Below, piece after piece: positions 54,842 to 63,175 of a DNA stretch of 64,000 bases (its first letter is position 1; each line of letters opens with the position of its first letter). Both the position numbers and the translations under genes were made by a program. The notes under the pieces were generated by a model. The model was not told the DNA's origin. It worked only from the letters and a program-made list of their open reading frames with translations, and searched no databases. Source of the stretch: an uncultured Pontibacter sp. (GTDB lineage: Bacteria; Bacteroidota; Bacteroidia; Cytophagales; Hymenobacteraceae). Where the stretch lies: positions 248,001 to 312,000 of the forward strand of contig NZ_CANLZM010000003.1 in NCBI RefSeq assembly GCF_947495565.1, given 5' to 3'.

Positions 54842-54849
54842 TATATTTG
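54842..54849 (+). promoter_or_regulatory. Candidate -7 promoter box of adk
   Basis: TATATTTG matches TAnnTTTG exactly, 23 bp before the adk start. No exact TTG at the expected -33 distance. Confidence 0.5.
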
Positions 54850-54872
54850 CTCTTTATAAAAAGCTATAAGAT

Positions 54873-55469
54873 ATGCTTAACATCGTTTTGTTTGGCCCTC
54901 CAGGTGCTGGTAAAGGTACCCAAAGTCAAAAACTGTTAGATAAATACAACCTTATACACCTTTCCACTGGAGATTTGCTGCGCTCAGAGATCGCTGCTGG
55001 CACAGCCCTTGGCATGGAAGCGAAACAGCTGATGGACAATGGTCTGCTAGTGCCGGATGAGGTCGTAATCGGTATGATCGAGAACAAGGTAAAAGATCAC
55101 CGCCAGGCGGCAGGCTTTATTTTCGATGGTTTTCCGCGCACAGTGCCGCAGGCCCAGGGGCTAGACAAGCTGCTGCAGGACAACGAGACGGAAATCTCCG
55201 CTATGATTGCCCTAAAAGTGGACGACGAGGAGCTGACAAAGCGCCTGTTGCTGCGCGGGCAGACGTCCGGCAGACCTGACGATCAGAACGAAGAACTGAT
55301 CCGTAAGCGTGTGCAGGAGTACAACACCAAAACAAAACCAGTAGCCGACTACTATGCCGGCCAAGGTAAATACTATGCAGTGGATGGCATCGGCGAGATA
55401 GAAGATATCTTTAAAGCCCTGTGCCAGCACGTTGATGCATTGAAGGAAAAGCAAGAAGAGAAAAAATAA
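54873..55469 (+). CDS. adk: Adenylate kinase
   Basis: 198 aa, the short-LID form. It interconverts ATP+AMP and 2 ADP. The P-loop GPPGAGKGTQSQKL (about 7-20), the AMP-binding HLSTGDLLRSE, the DGFPRTVPQAQ motif and the short LID flanked by LLLRGQTSGRPDDQNEE are all present. The final AVDGIGEIEDIFKAL is usual for Bacteroidota Adk. obgE follows 18 bp downstream, so the two are likely co-transcribed. Confidence 0.97.
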   Translation: MLNIVLFGPPGAGKGTQSQKLLDKYNLIHLSTGDLLRSEIAAGTALGMEAKQLMDNGLLVPDEVVIGMIENKVKDHRQAAGFIFDGFPRTVPQAQGLDKLLQDNETEISAMIALKVDDEELTKRLLLRGQTSGRPDDQNEELIRKRVQEYNTKTKPVADYYAGQGKYYAVDGIGEIEDIFKALCQHVDALKEKQEEKK

Positions 55470-55487
55470 GCCTCAAGCTTACAAGAT

Positions 55488-56480
55488 TTGGCATCAAGCA
55501 ACTTTATAGACTACGTTAAGATCTGCTCACGTTCCGGGCATGGTGGTGGAGGTTCCGCACACTTGCACCGGGATAAAATGACGGCAAAAGGCGGCCCTGA
55601 TGGGGGCGACGGTGGCCGTGGGGGGCATATTATACTTCGCGGCAACTCCCAACTCTGGACGTTGCTGCACCTGCAGTACCGCAAGCACATTATTGCCGAA
55701 AACGGCCTGAACGGTGGTCAAAGCCACTCTTCCGGAGCACAGGGCAAAGATGAAGTGCTGGAGGTGCCGCTCGGTACCATTGCCCGTAACGCCGAAACCG
55801 GTGAGGTAATGTGCGAAATTACCGAGGATGGGCAGGAAATCATACTTACGCCAGGTGGCAGAGGTGGCCTAGGCAACGCGCACTTTAAATCCCCGACTAA
55901 CCAAACGCCGCGCTATGCGCAGCCAGGTGAGCCCGGTGTAGAAGAGTGGGTGGTGCTGGAGCTGAAACTGCTGGCCGATGTTGGTTTGGTTGGCTTCCCG
56001 AATGCCGGTAAATCCACGCTGCTTTCTGTAGTGTCGGCGGCTAAGCCTAAAATAGCCAACTACGCTTTTACTACGCTGGAGCCTAACTTAGGCGTAGTGG
56101 CCTACCGCGACTACAAATCCTTTGTAATGGCCGACATTCCGGGTATTATTGAGGGAGCCTCGGAAGGCAAAGGCCTTGGGTTGCGCTTTTTGCGCCACAT
56201 TGAGCGGAACTCCATGCTGCTGTTTATGGTTTCATGTGAGAGCGCTGATATTGCAGAGGAATACCAGGTGCTGCTGAACGAACTGAAAACCTATAACCCG
56301 GAACTGCTGGATAAGAAGCGTGTGCTTGCCATTACTAAATCCGATATGCTGGATGATGAATTGGAGCAGGAAATGCGCGAAACCTTGCCAGAAGGACTCC
56401 CGACGGTGTTTATCTCCAGCATCACAGGCAAAAACATTACGCAACTAAAAGACATGATCTGGGAGGCACTCAATAATTAG
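55488..56480 (+). CDS. obgE: Obg-family GTPase ObgE/CgtA
   Basis: 330 aa. It begins at a TTG (55488): the resulting [20 protein letters not shown] is exactly the family N terminus and no ATG fits. The glycine-rich Obg fold (to about 158) is followed by the GTPase domain: G1 [12 protein letters not shown] (about 166), G3 [11 protein letters not shown]4 TKSD and G5 SSI. It acts on 50S ribosome maturation and the stringent/growth response. It lacks the C-terminal OCT extension. Confidence 0.97.
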   Translation: MASSNFIDYVKICSRSGHGGGGSAHLHRDKMTAKGGPDGGDGGRGGHIILRGNSQLWTLLHLQYRKHIIAENGLNGGQSHSSGAQGKDEVLEVPLGTIARNAETGEVMCEITEDGQEIILTPGGRGGLGNAHFKSPTNQTPRYAQPGEPGVEEWVVLELKLLADVGLVGFPNAGKSTLLSVVSAAKPKIANYAFTTLEPNLGVVAYRDYKSFVMADIPGIIEGASEGKGLGLRFLRHIERNSMLLFMVSCESADIAEEYQVLLNELKTYNPELLDKKRVLAITKSDMLDDELEQEMRETLPEGLPTVFISSITGKNITQLKDMIWEALNN

Positions 56481-56509
56481 AGCACAGCCCGATAAAGTAT
56501 ACAACCAGG

Positions 56510-56547
56510 ATCGGTAGAGGCTGCAAAGCTTGCTACCGATTTTTTTT
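56510..56547 (+). terminator. Intrinsic terminator after obgE
   Basis: ATCGGTAG (56510-56517) pairs with CTACCGAT (56533-56540), followed by seven T. Confidence 0.85.
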
Positions 56548-56714
56548 GATGAGGGAGCAGCTCGAATTGCTGTATTGTTAATCAAGAAAAATCTCAGCAA
56601 TCAACAATTTAGCAACCCGACAATTTAGTTAATGCCAACTTGGCACGAACAGTGGTTTGGCAAGACAATTGACAAGACAATATAGACCAATCAACCTAAC
56701 TTTTTTAAGGCATT

Positions 56715-57293
56715 ATGTCAGATAAAAATATTAAAAAGGAGCAGGAACAAGAGGAATTGCAGGATAACACTGCCAATGCTACCACTGATGAAGAACTGAA
56801 CCAGGCGGACGAAACAGCAGAAGAAGCCGCCTCAATAGAAACTGAGGAAGACGATACTGCCATACAGCTGGCAGAGATGAAAGATAAGTTTGTGCGTTTA
56901 ATGGCAGAGTTTGAGAACTTTCGCCGCCGTACCGCCAAGGAGCGCCTGGAGCTGATAAAAACAGCTAACCAGGACACTATGAGTGAGCTGCTGCCAGTGC
57001 TGGATGATATGGAGCGCGCGCGCCAGTCGATGGAGGCAACCAAAGACCTGGACAACATGCTGCAGGGTTTGGAGCTGGTGTTTCATAAACTGAAGCACGT
57101 GACGATGCAGAAAGGGCTGAAGCCGATGGAGACAAAGGCAGGCGACGCATTTGACAGCGAGCTGCACGAGGCGGTGACGCAGATTCCGGCTCCGTCTGAA
57201 GAGCTGAAAGGCAAAATAGTAGATGTAATTGAGAAAGGATACACACTTAACGAAAAGGTGATCCGTTTCGCGAAAGTTGTAATAGGAGCGTAA
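56715..57293 (+). CDS. grpE: Nucleotide exchange factor GrpE
   Basis: 192 aa. An acidic, disordered N terminus of about 55 residues precedes the long coiled coil (MKDKFVRLMAEFENFRRRTA) and the C-terminal beta domain (GDAFDSELHEAVTQIPAPSE; VIEKGYTLNEKVIRFAKVVI). It releases ADP from DnaK. dnaJ starts 3 bp after its stop, so the two are one operon; dnaK is not in the window. Confidence 0.97.
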   Translation: MSDKNIKKEQEQEELQDNTANATTDEELNQADETAEEAASIETEEDDTAIQLAEMKDKFVRLMAEFENFRRRTAKERLELIKTANQDTMSELLPVLDDMERARQSMEATKDLDNMLQGLELVFHKLKHVTMQKGLKPMETKAGDAFDSELHEAVTQIPAPSEELKGKIVDVIEKGYTLNEKVIRFAKVVIGA

Positions 57294-57296
57294 GCT

Positions 57297-58445
57297 ATGG
57301 CTAAGAGAGATTATTACGAGATTTTGGGGGTAAGCAAAAGCGCCACGCAGGAGGAGATAAAGAAGGCTTACCGCAAAATTGCCATAAAATTCCACCCAGA
57401 CAAGAACCCGGACGACCCCACTGCTGAAGATAAGTTTAAAGAAGCAGCGGAGGCTTACGAGGTGCTGAGCGATCAGCAGAAACGCCAGCGTTACGACCAG
57501 TTCGGCCATCAGGGTATGAACGGCGGCTTCGGCGGCGGCGGCGGCGGCATGAACATGGACGATATCTTCTCGCAGTTCGGCGATATATTTGGCGGCGGTG
57601 GCTTTGAGAGCTTCTTCGGTGGTTCCGGTCGTGGTGGCGGTGGTCGCCGTCAGCGCAAAGGCTCTAACCTACGCATCAAGCTAAAACTGAACCTGGAGGA
57701 GATAGCCAACGGCGTAGAGAAGAAAATAAAGGTAAAGCGCTATGTAGCGTGTAGCACGTGCGGTGGCAATGGCGCCAAGAACGGCACTGACATGCAAACC
57801 TGCGGCACTTGCCAAGGCTCGGGTCAGGTGCGAAAGGTGGTAAACACCATGCTCGGCCAGATGGTGTCTACGGCAACCTGCCCTACCTGTAACGGCGAAG
57901 GCCGCATTGTAACCAACAACTGCGAAGCTTGCCATGGTAGTGGAAGAGAGCTACAGGAAGAGGTGATCTCGATCAACGTGCCGGGCGGCGTAATGGACGG
58001 CATGCAGCTGTCTATGAGCGGCAAGGGCAACGTGCCGGAGCGCGGTGGCGTGCCAGGCGACCTGCTGATACAGATTGAGGAGGAGCCGCACCCAACCTTG
58101 AAGCGCGAAGGCAACAACGTGATCTTTGAGCAATATATCAGCTTTGTAGATGCGGCCCTGGGCGCTGAGGTAGAAGTACCGACAATTTCAGGTAAGGTGA
58201 AGATCAACATAAAGCCAGGTACGCAGAGCGGTGAGATCTTCAGGCTGCGCGGCAAAGGTATCCAGGACATCAACGGTTACGGCAAAGGCGATCAGCTGAT
58301 CCACGTAAATGTATGGACGCCGAAGAGCCTGAGCAGCGACGAGAAAGCAGTGCTGGAAGGCCTGCGTTACTCCAGCAACTTTACCCCGAACCCCGGTAAG
58401 AACGAGAAAGGATTCTTTGAGAAGGTGAAGGATTACTTCCAGTAA
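57297..58445 (+). CDS. dnaJ: Chaperone DnaJ
   Basis: 382 aa. J domain at 1-70 with HPDKNPD (about 34), Gly/Phe-rich region at about 75-115, and the zinc domain with four CxxCxGxG-type repeats ([32 protein letters not shown], about 150-220). Two C-terminal peptide-binding domains follow. It delivers clients to DnaK and triggers ATP hydrolysis. It is coupled to grpE upstream. Confidence 0.98.
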   Translation: MAKRDYYEILGVSKSATQEEIKKAYRKIAIKFHPDKNPDDPTAEDKFKEAAEAYEVLSDQQKRQRYDQFGHQGMNGGFGGGGGGMNMDDIFSQFGDIFGGGGFESFFGGSGRGGGGRRQRKGSNLRIKLKLNLEEIANGVEKKIKVKRYVACSTCGGNGAKNGTDMQTCGTCQGSGQVRKVVNTMLGQMVSTATCPTCNGEGRIVTNNCEACHGSGRELQEEVISINVPGGVMDGMQLSMSGKGNVPERGGVPGDLLIQIEEEPHPTLKREGNNVIFEQYISFVDAALGAEVEVPTISGKVKINIKPGTQSGEIFRLRGKGIQDINGYGKGDQLIHVNVWTPKSLSSDEKAVLEGLRYSSNFTPNPGKNEKGFFEKVKDYFQ

Positions 58446-58469
58446 AGGACCTTCCGTAACTATAGATTT

Positions 58470-58512
58470 AAGCCCGGTTTTCCGTATAAACGGAAGGCCG
58501 GGCTTTCTTTTT
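58470..58512 (+). terminator. Intrinsic terminator after dnaJ
   Basis: AAGCCCGG pairs with CCGGGCTT, with an inner TTCCG/CGGAA stem, followed by TCTTTTTT. Confidence 0.88.
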
Positions 58513-58638
58513 TATCGTGCCTTCCGGCTTAAATCTCGGATTCATCCGTTTTATACTTGGCTTTGTCGAATAAGTATAGCCTAACAGGTATATCTGCGCC
58601 ATAATATTTATATTTGAGTAAACTAAACCCAAACACCC

Positions 58639-59550
58639 TTGAGTATTCTGAAGATTGATGGTGTAACCAAAACCTACGCCAACCACACTGCCCTCGACAA
58701 CGTGAGCTTCGAAATTCCGCAGGGATGCATTTTCGGCTTGCTTGGCCCCAACGGTGCAGGCAAGACATCCCTCATCCGGATTATAACCCAAATTACCGGC
58801 GCCGACAGCGGCAAGGTATACTTTAAAGGCGAGCGCCTGAAGCCCGATCATATTAAAGAAATGGGGTACCTGCCAGAGGAACGCGGCCTGTATAAGAAAA
58901 TGAAAGTTGGCGAACAGTTACTATACTTGGCGCAACTGAAGGGCCTGAGCAAAAGCGAGGCTACCGCGCGTATAAAAGCGTGGGTTGATCGTTTTGAGAT
59001 ACGTGAGTGGCTCGATAAGAACATCGAGGATCTGTCTAAAGGAATGCAGCAGAAAGTGCAGTTTATCGCCACCGTGCTGCACGAACCCTCGCTGATTATT
59101 CTGGATGAGCCTTTCTCGGGCTTTGATCCCATTAATGCCAACCTGATAAAAGACGAGATCCTGAGCCTGCGTGAGCGGGGCGCTACCATTATCTTCTCCA
59201 CGCACCGTATGGAGTCGGTGGAGGAACTTTGCGATAACATTGCTTTAATTAACCGTGCGCAGAAAGTGCTGGACGGGCCGGTGAAGGAGATACGGGATAC
59301 GTATAAAACCGATACCTACCAAATTATCGGCAACGGGCAGCTCATGATCACCTCGCCTGACTTTGAGGTGCTGGAGCAGCATAGCAACCACGGCATCTTC
59401 AGGGCCAACGTACGGCTACTGAACAACACCTCACCCAACGACCTGCTGCGCTACCTGATCCAGCGCGTAGAGGTGCACTCTTTTGTGGAACTGGTGCCAA
59501 GTATAAACGAAATCTTCATCCGAAAAGTAAAGGAAACACACCATGCATAA
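58639..59550 (+). CDS. ABC transporter ATP-binding protein (ABC-2 exporter)
   Basis: 303 aa from a TTG at 58639 (SILKIDGVTKTYANHTALDN), the only start near the family N terminus. Walker A is GLLGPNGAGKTSLI, the signature is DLSKGMQQKVQF, Walker B is LIILDEPFSGFDP, and ISTHRMESVEE-type switch sequence is at FSTHRMESVE. A C-terminal extension of about 90 residues is typical of the NatA/YhaQ type. The permease gene overlaps its end by 8 bp. Confidence 0.93.
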   Translation: MSILKIDGVTKTYANHTALDNVSFEIPQGCIFGLLGPNGAGKTSLIRIITQITGADSGKVYFKGERLKPDHIKEMGYLPEERGLYKKMKVGEQLLYLAQLKGLSKSEATARIKAWVDRFEIREWLDKNIEDLSKGMQQKVQFIATVLHEPSLIILDEPFSGFDPINANLIKDEILSLRERGATIIFSTHRMESVEELCDNIALINRAQKVLDGPVKEIRDTYKTDTYQIIGNGQLMITSPDFEVLEQHSNHGIFRANVRLLNNTSPNDLLRYLIQRVEVHSFVELVPSINEIFIRKVKETHHA

Positions 59551-60901
59551 AATCTGGCTGATTATACAACGAGAGTACCTGACGCGTGTGCGCAAGAAGA
59601 GCTTCATCATCATGACGCTGCTCACGCCGTTGCTGCTGGCCGCGTTCATGATCCTGCCGAGCCTGCTGATTACCATGTCGGATGAGGCGGAGACGGTGAT
59701 GGTGCTGGACGAGAGCGGCCTGTTTGAGGGCAAACTGCAGGACAAGAAGGACGTCAAGTTCATCCCGCTGGCTGGCTCGCTGGACCAGGCCAAGATGCTT
59801 TACCAGGAAACCGATAACACGGCCCTGCTCTACATACCGGAGATGGACCTGAGCAACCCGGAGGGCTTTGTGGTGTACGGCAAGAAGAACATCAGCATCC
59901 AGACGCAGGTGCGGCTGGAGAACATGCTGGAGAAGGAGATAGAGAACCAGCGCTACCTGGCCTCCGGCCTGGACCGCGAAACCCTGGACAAGATAAAGGC
60001 CAACGTAAGCCTGACGGCCATTAACCTGAGCGACCAGGGTGAGAAAGACAACAATGCCATCATTACCTCGGTGGCCGGTGTGGCAGGGGCCGTGATCATC
60101 TACTTCTTCATCTTCCTGTACGGGGTGCAGATCATGCGCGGGGTGATAGAGGAGAAGACCAGTCGCATTGTAGAGGTGATGATCTCGTCGGTGAAGCCCT
60201 TCCAGTTGATGATGGGCAAGATTGTGGGCATTGCTGCGGTGGGCCTGACGCAGTTTTTGCTCTGGGTTATACTTTCGTTTATGGCTGTAACGGCTGTGTC
60301 GGCAGCGTTTGGGGTGGATGCAGCACCCTCGCCGGCGGCGCAGTATGCGGCGGGGCAAGTGGCAGCGCAGGGCGAGGAAACCGCATTGAAAGACCCTGCA
60401 TCCATGGAAAACCCCGAGGGGCAGGATGAGTTTGCCAGCACTTTCAACGACATCAAGACGAGCTTCGCCAACCTGCCGGTGGCGCTGATCTTCTTCAGCT
60501 TCCTGTTTTACTTCCTGGGTGGCTATCTGCTTTACGGGTCGCTTTTTGGGGCAATAGGGGCAGCGGTGGATAACGAAACAGACACGCAGCAGTTCATGAT
60601 GCCCATCACCATTCCGCTGGCCATCGCCTTCATTATGTCTTACTCCATCGTGCTCAAAAACCCTGACGGGCCTGTAGCTTTCTGGATGTCGATGATTCCG
60701 CTCACCTCACCGATTGTGATGATGGTGCGGGTGCCGTTTGGCGTGCCTACCTGGGAACTGCTGCTCTCGATGGGGCTGCTGGTAGCCGGCTTCGTGTTCA
60801 CCACCTGGATCGCCAGCCGCATCTACCGCGTGGGCATCCTGATGTATGGCAAAAAAGTGAACTATAAGGAGCTGTCTAAGTGGTTGTTTTATAGGGTGTA
60901 A
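59543..60901 (+). CDS. ABC-2 type permease (NatB/YhaP-like)
   Basis: 452 aa. One N-terminal membrane helix (about 20-45), a large external domain of about 130 residues, then about five more helices, the layout of Na+-exporter NatB-like permeases. Landmarks are IWLIIQREYLTRVRKKSFII at the start and GVIEEKTSRIVEVMISSVKP before the inner helices. A hydrophilic insert rich in Ala/Glu/Gly (about 255-300) separates two helices. It works with the ATPase encoded just upstream; the substrate could be Na+ or a small molecule. Confidence 0.92.
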   Translation: MHKIWLIIQREYLTRVRKKSFIIMTLLTPLLLAAFMILPSLLITMSDEAETVMVLDESGLFEGKLQDKKDVKFIPLAGSLDQAKMLYQETDNTALLYIPEMDLSNPEGFVVYGKKNISIQTQVRLENMLEKEIENQRYLASGLDRETLDKIKANVSLTAINLSDQGEKDNNAIITSVAGVAGAVIIYFFIFLYGVQIMRGVIEEKTSRIVEVMISSVKPFQLMMGKIVGIAAVGLTQFLLWVILSFMAVTAVSAAFGVDAAPSPAAQYAAGQVAAQGEETALKDPASMENPEGQDEFASTFNDIKTSFANLPVALIFFSFLFYFLGGYLLYGSLFGAIGAAVDNETDTQQFMMPITIPLAIAFIMSYSIVLKNPDGPVAFWMSMIPLTSPIVMMVRVPFGVPTWELLLSMGLLVAGFVFTTWIASRIYRVGILMYGKKVNYKELSKWLFYRV

Positions 60902-60932
60902 GTGTTTGTGCCTTGTAAAGCAAAGTATAAAG

Positions 60933-60964
60933 ATAGCCGGTGCCCTAGGTGCTGGCTATTTTTG
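60933..60964 (+). terminator. Terminator after the ABC-2 permease, overlapping the next promoter
   Basis: ATAGCC...GGCTAT stem (with wobble pairs inside) followed by TTTTTG. The same TATTTTTG (60957-60964) matches the TAnnTTTG promoter box of the ChaN-like gene, 34 bp before its ATG. Confidence 0.6.
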
Positions 60965-60997
60965 TTATCTTGAAGTATAAATCAGACTCAAATAAGA

Positions 60998-61879
60998 ATG
61001 AAGTATAAACTCCTGGCGCTTATTTTAATAACGATTACAACTGTAGGCATGGCCCAGAAAAAGGAAAAACCGGCTTACCGCCTGTTTACGGCGGAGGGCA
61101 AAAGTATAAACTACGGCAAAATGCTGAAAGAGCTGCAGGAGGCGGAGGTAGTACTCTTCGGAGAGCAGCACAACGACCCGATTGCGCACTGGCTGCAGCT
61201 GGAGGTGGCAAAAGACCTGCACCAGGCAAACCGGCAGAACTTTGCCATTGGAGCCGAGATGTTTGAAGCTGATGTGCAACTGGTGCTGAACGAGTACCTG
61301 GCAGGCCAGGCACCGGAGAAGAATTTTGAGCAAGAGGCAAGGCCGTGGCCAAATTACGCCACCGACTACAGGCCTGTTGTTCGCTTTGCCAGAGAGCAGA
61401 AAATTCCGTTTGTCGCTACCAACGTGCCGCGCCGCTATGCCGCCATGGTATCAGCAGGAGGTTTGGCGGCTTTAGAAGATGTTTCGGAGGAAGCAAAGCA
61501 GTACATTGCTCCGCTTCCGATTACTGTAGATATGGAACTGCCAGGCTACAAAGGTATGATGCGCATGTTTGGCAGCAGCACGCACGGCAATACCAAAAGC
61601 CAGAACATTGTGCAGGCGCAGGCGCTGAAAGATGCTACCATGGCTCATTTTATACTTGGGCAGGTGCAGCAGGGGCGGCAGGTGCTTCACCTGAACGGCG
61701 CTTACCATTCTGATAACTTCGAGGGCATCGGCTGGTACCTGAAACAGCTAAGACCGCAGGTAAAAACCCGCACCATTACCACCGTGCTGCAGGCAGATCT
61801 GGAGAATTTAGCAGAGGAGCACCAAAATAAAGCTGACTTTATACTTGTAGTGCCTGAAAGCATGACGAGAACCTTTTAA
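60998..61879 (+). CDS. ChaN-family (heme-binding / Tiki-like) protein
   Basis: 293 aa with a signal peptide ending GMAQ (about residue 20). The family motifs are VVLFGEQHNDPIAHWLQLEV (about 50-69), FAIGAEMFEAD and HLNGAYHSDNFEGIGWYL (about 230-247). ChaN of Campylobacter is a heme-binding lipoprotein; other members are Tiki-like proteases. The His and Glu of GEQH are conserved. The product is probably periplasmic or surface-exposed and could act in iron/heme handling; its activity here is open. Confidence 0.92.
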   Translation: MKYKLLALILITITTVGMAQKKEKPAYRLFTAEGKSINYGKMLKELQEAEVVLFGEQHNDPIAHWLQLEVAKDLHQANRQNFAIGAEMFEADVQLVLNEYLAGQAPEKNFEQEARPWPNYATDYRPVVRFAREQKIPFVATNVPRRYAAMVSAGGLAALEDVSEEAKQYIAPLPITVDMELPGYKGMMRMFGSSTHGNTKSQNIVQAQALKDATMAHFILGQVQQGRQVLHLNGAYHSDNFEGIGWYLKQLRPQVKTRTITTVLQADLENLAEEHQNKADFILVVPESMTRTF

Positions 61880-61914
61880 GTTAGAAAGTTAAAAGTTAAA
61901 GAGTTAGAAAGTGA
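61880..61914. repeat. Degenerate tandem AGTTAGAA-type repeat
   Basis: Directly after the ChaN stop codon the sequence is a run of imperfect AGTTAGAA/AGTTAAA units. Similar runs follow the stop codons at about 63100-63134 and flank the gap at 12893-13300. Confidence 0.5.
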
Positions 61915-61994
61915 GGAGAAGTGCAAAGCTTTATACTTTGGAGACCTGTATAGAAGTAATATTGAAAACTTACGAGCATCTGGTATAAAACAAC

Positions 61995-62020
61995 AAAGCC
62001 CGGCTATACAGCCGGGCTTT
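61995..62020. terminator. Bidirectional terminator between ChaN-like and IscA-like genes
   Basis: Perfect 11-bp stem (AAAGCCCGGCT with AGCCGGGCTTT) and ATAC loop between convergent genes. Confidence 0.85.
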
Positions 62021-62050
62021 GTCTATCTAGAGAGAAAGAAGGTTTCTTTT

Positions 62051-62398
62051 TTAAGCTGAGAATGAGCTTCCGCAGCCGCAGGTGCTGGTAGCCTGTGGGT
62101 TGTTAAACGTAAAACCGCGTGCATTCAGGCCGTCCTGGAAATCCACTTCCATGCCCATCACATACATGCCGTGCTTTTTGTCCATAATCAAAGTTACGCC
62201 GTCCAACTGAAACGTTTCGTCAGACTCTTTCGGCTTATCAAAGCCAAGCAAGTAAGAAAGTCCGGAGCAGCCACCGCCTTGCACGCCAATGCGCAGACCA
62301 TACTCAGCTGGTACGTTCTTTTCCTTCAATATATTCTTCACCTCTTCCAAGGCTTTTGGTGTCAGGGTTATAGGTGCAGTTTTGGTTTCTGTTGCCAT
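62051..62398 (-). CDS. Iron-sulfur cluster carrier of the IscA/SufA/ErpA family
   Basis: 115 aa from the ATG at 62398. The three cluster-binding cysteines are in QGGGCSGLSYLLGF (about 55) and TSTCGCGSSF near the C terminus. It accepts and delivers Fe-S clusters in the cytoplasm. The frame extends to a TTG at 62437, but a promoter -7 box at 62425-62432 would then lie inside the gene, so the ATG is right. No suf or isc operon is adjacent. Confidence 0.94.
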   Translation of the reverse strand: MATETKTAPITLTPKALEEVKNILKEKNVPAEYGLRIGVQGGGCSGLSYLLGFDKPKESDETFQLDGVTLIMDKKHGMYVMGMEVDFQDGLNARGFTFNNPQATSTCGCGSSFSA

Positions 62399-62424
62399 AG
62401 TATAAATGTCTTTATTTGTAGCCA

Positions 62425-62432
62425 CAAACTTA
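62425..62432 (-). promoter_or_regulatory. Candidate -7 promoter box of the IscA-family gene
   Basis: The minus strand reads TAAGTTTG, an exact TAnnTTTG match, 26 bp before the chosen ATG. No well-spaced -33 box is seen. Confidence 0.42.
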
Positions 62433-62556
62433 AGCAATTATCTACAAAGATGCTTGCCAACGCTACGTTGTACTTAGTAAACAGGCAAAGCTATGAAATG
62501 ATTCATGCATCTAGAATTAATTTTTTGCGATATTTATACTTTCAAACACTGAAAAT

Positions 62557-63099
62557 ATGGCTGACTTTTTCGCTTTACTGATAGAACTTATAAAACTTGC
62601 TTTGCCTGCGCTGGTGCTGGTAGGCGGATTGTATTATTTACTGCAGAAACACTATGAGCGCGAAGAACGACTGCGGGCGGAGCATGTGCAGCAAAAAAAT
62701 AGCAAAGAATCAGAAGTAGTTACGCCCATTAGGCTGCAGGCTTACGAGCGGGTGGTGCTGCTGCTGGAGCGTATAACGCCTAGCAACCTGCTGCTGCGGG
62801 TAAGCCCAGCCGGACAAACTGCTGCAGAATACCACCGTTTGCTGCTCTCCGAGATAAGAAACGAGTTTAACCATAACATGTCGCAGCAGGTGTATATGAG
62901 CGAGCAGGCCTGGCAGCAGGTAAACCACGCCCGCGAAGATGTGGTGAAGCTCATCAACAAAACGTACCAGGAGCTACCCGAAGGTGCCCGTGGCACTGAC
63001 CTGGCCAAACGCGTGCTGGAAACTGTGCTGGTAAATGAGCAGGATCCTACAGCTCAGGCTATCAACTTTGTGAAACAGGAGGTAAGGCAAACATTTTAA
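62557..63099 (+). CDS. Membrane-anchored uncharacterised protein
   Basis: 180 aa: one N-terminal membrane helix (about 5-28, IELIKLALPALVLVGGLYYL), then a charged linker and a helical cytoplasmic domain with LQAYERVVLLLERITPSNLL, EIRNEFNHNMSQQVYMSEQA and a conserved-looking DPTAQAINFVKQEVRQTF end. I have seen this design in Bacteroidota conserved unknowns (DUF7935-like), but the assignment is not firm. Convergent with the aminotransferase gene. Confidence 0.8.
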   Translation: MADFFALLIELIKLALPALVLVGGLYYLLQKHYEREERLRAEHVQQKNSKESEVVTPIRLQAYERVVLLLERITPSNLLLRVSPAGQTAAEYHRLLLSEIRNEFNHNMSQQVYMSEQAWQQVNHAREDVVKLINKTYQELPEGARGTDLAKRVLETVLVNEQDPTAQAINFVKQEVRQTF

Positions 63100-63134
63100 G
63101 TTAGATAGTTTAGGAGTTTGAGAGTTAAAAAGTG
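63100..63134. repeat. Degenerate tandem AGTTAGA-type repeat
   Basis: Follows the stop codon directly and is built of imperfect AGTTAGA/AGTTTGA units like those at 61880-61914. Confidence 0.45.
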
Positions 63135-63175
63135 ACTTTTCAAACCAAAGTCTATGGCGCAAACATTGGTTTGTG

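Noticed and set aside
59516..60358. 280-codon minus-strand frame
   Set aside because: Antisense to the ABC-2 permease; His/Arg/Gln-rich composition typical of a shadow frame.
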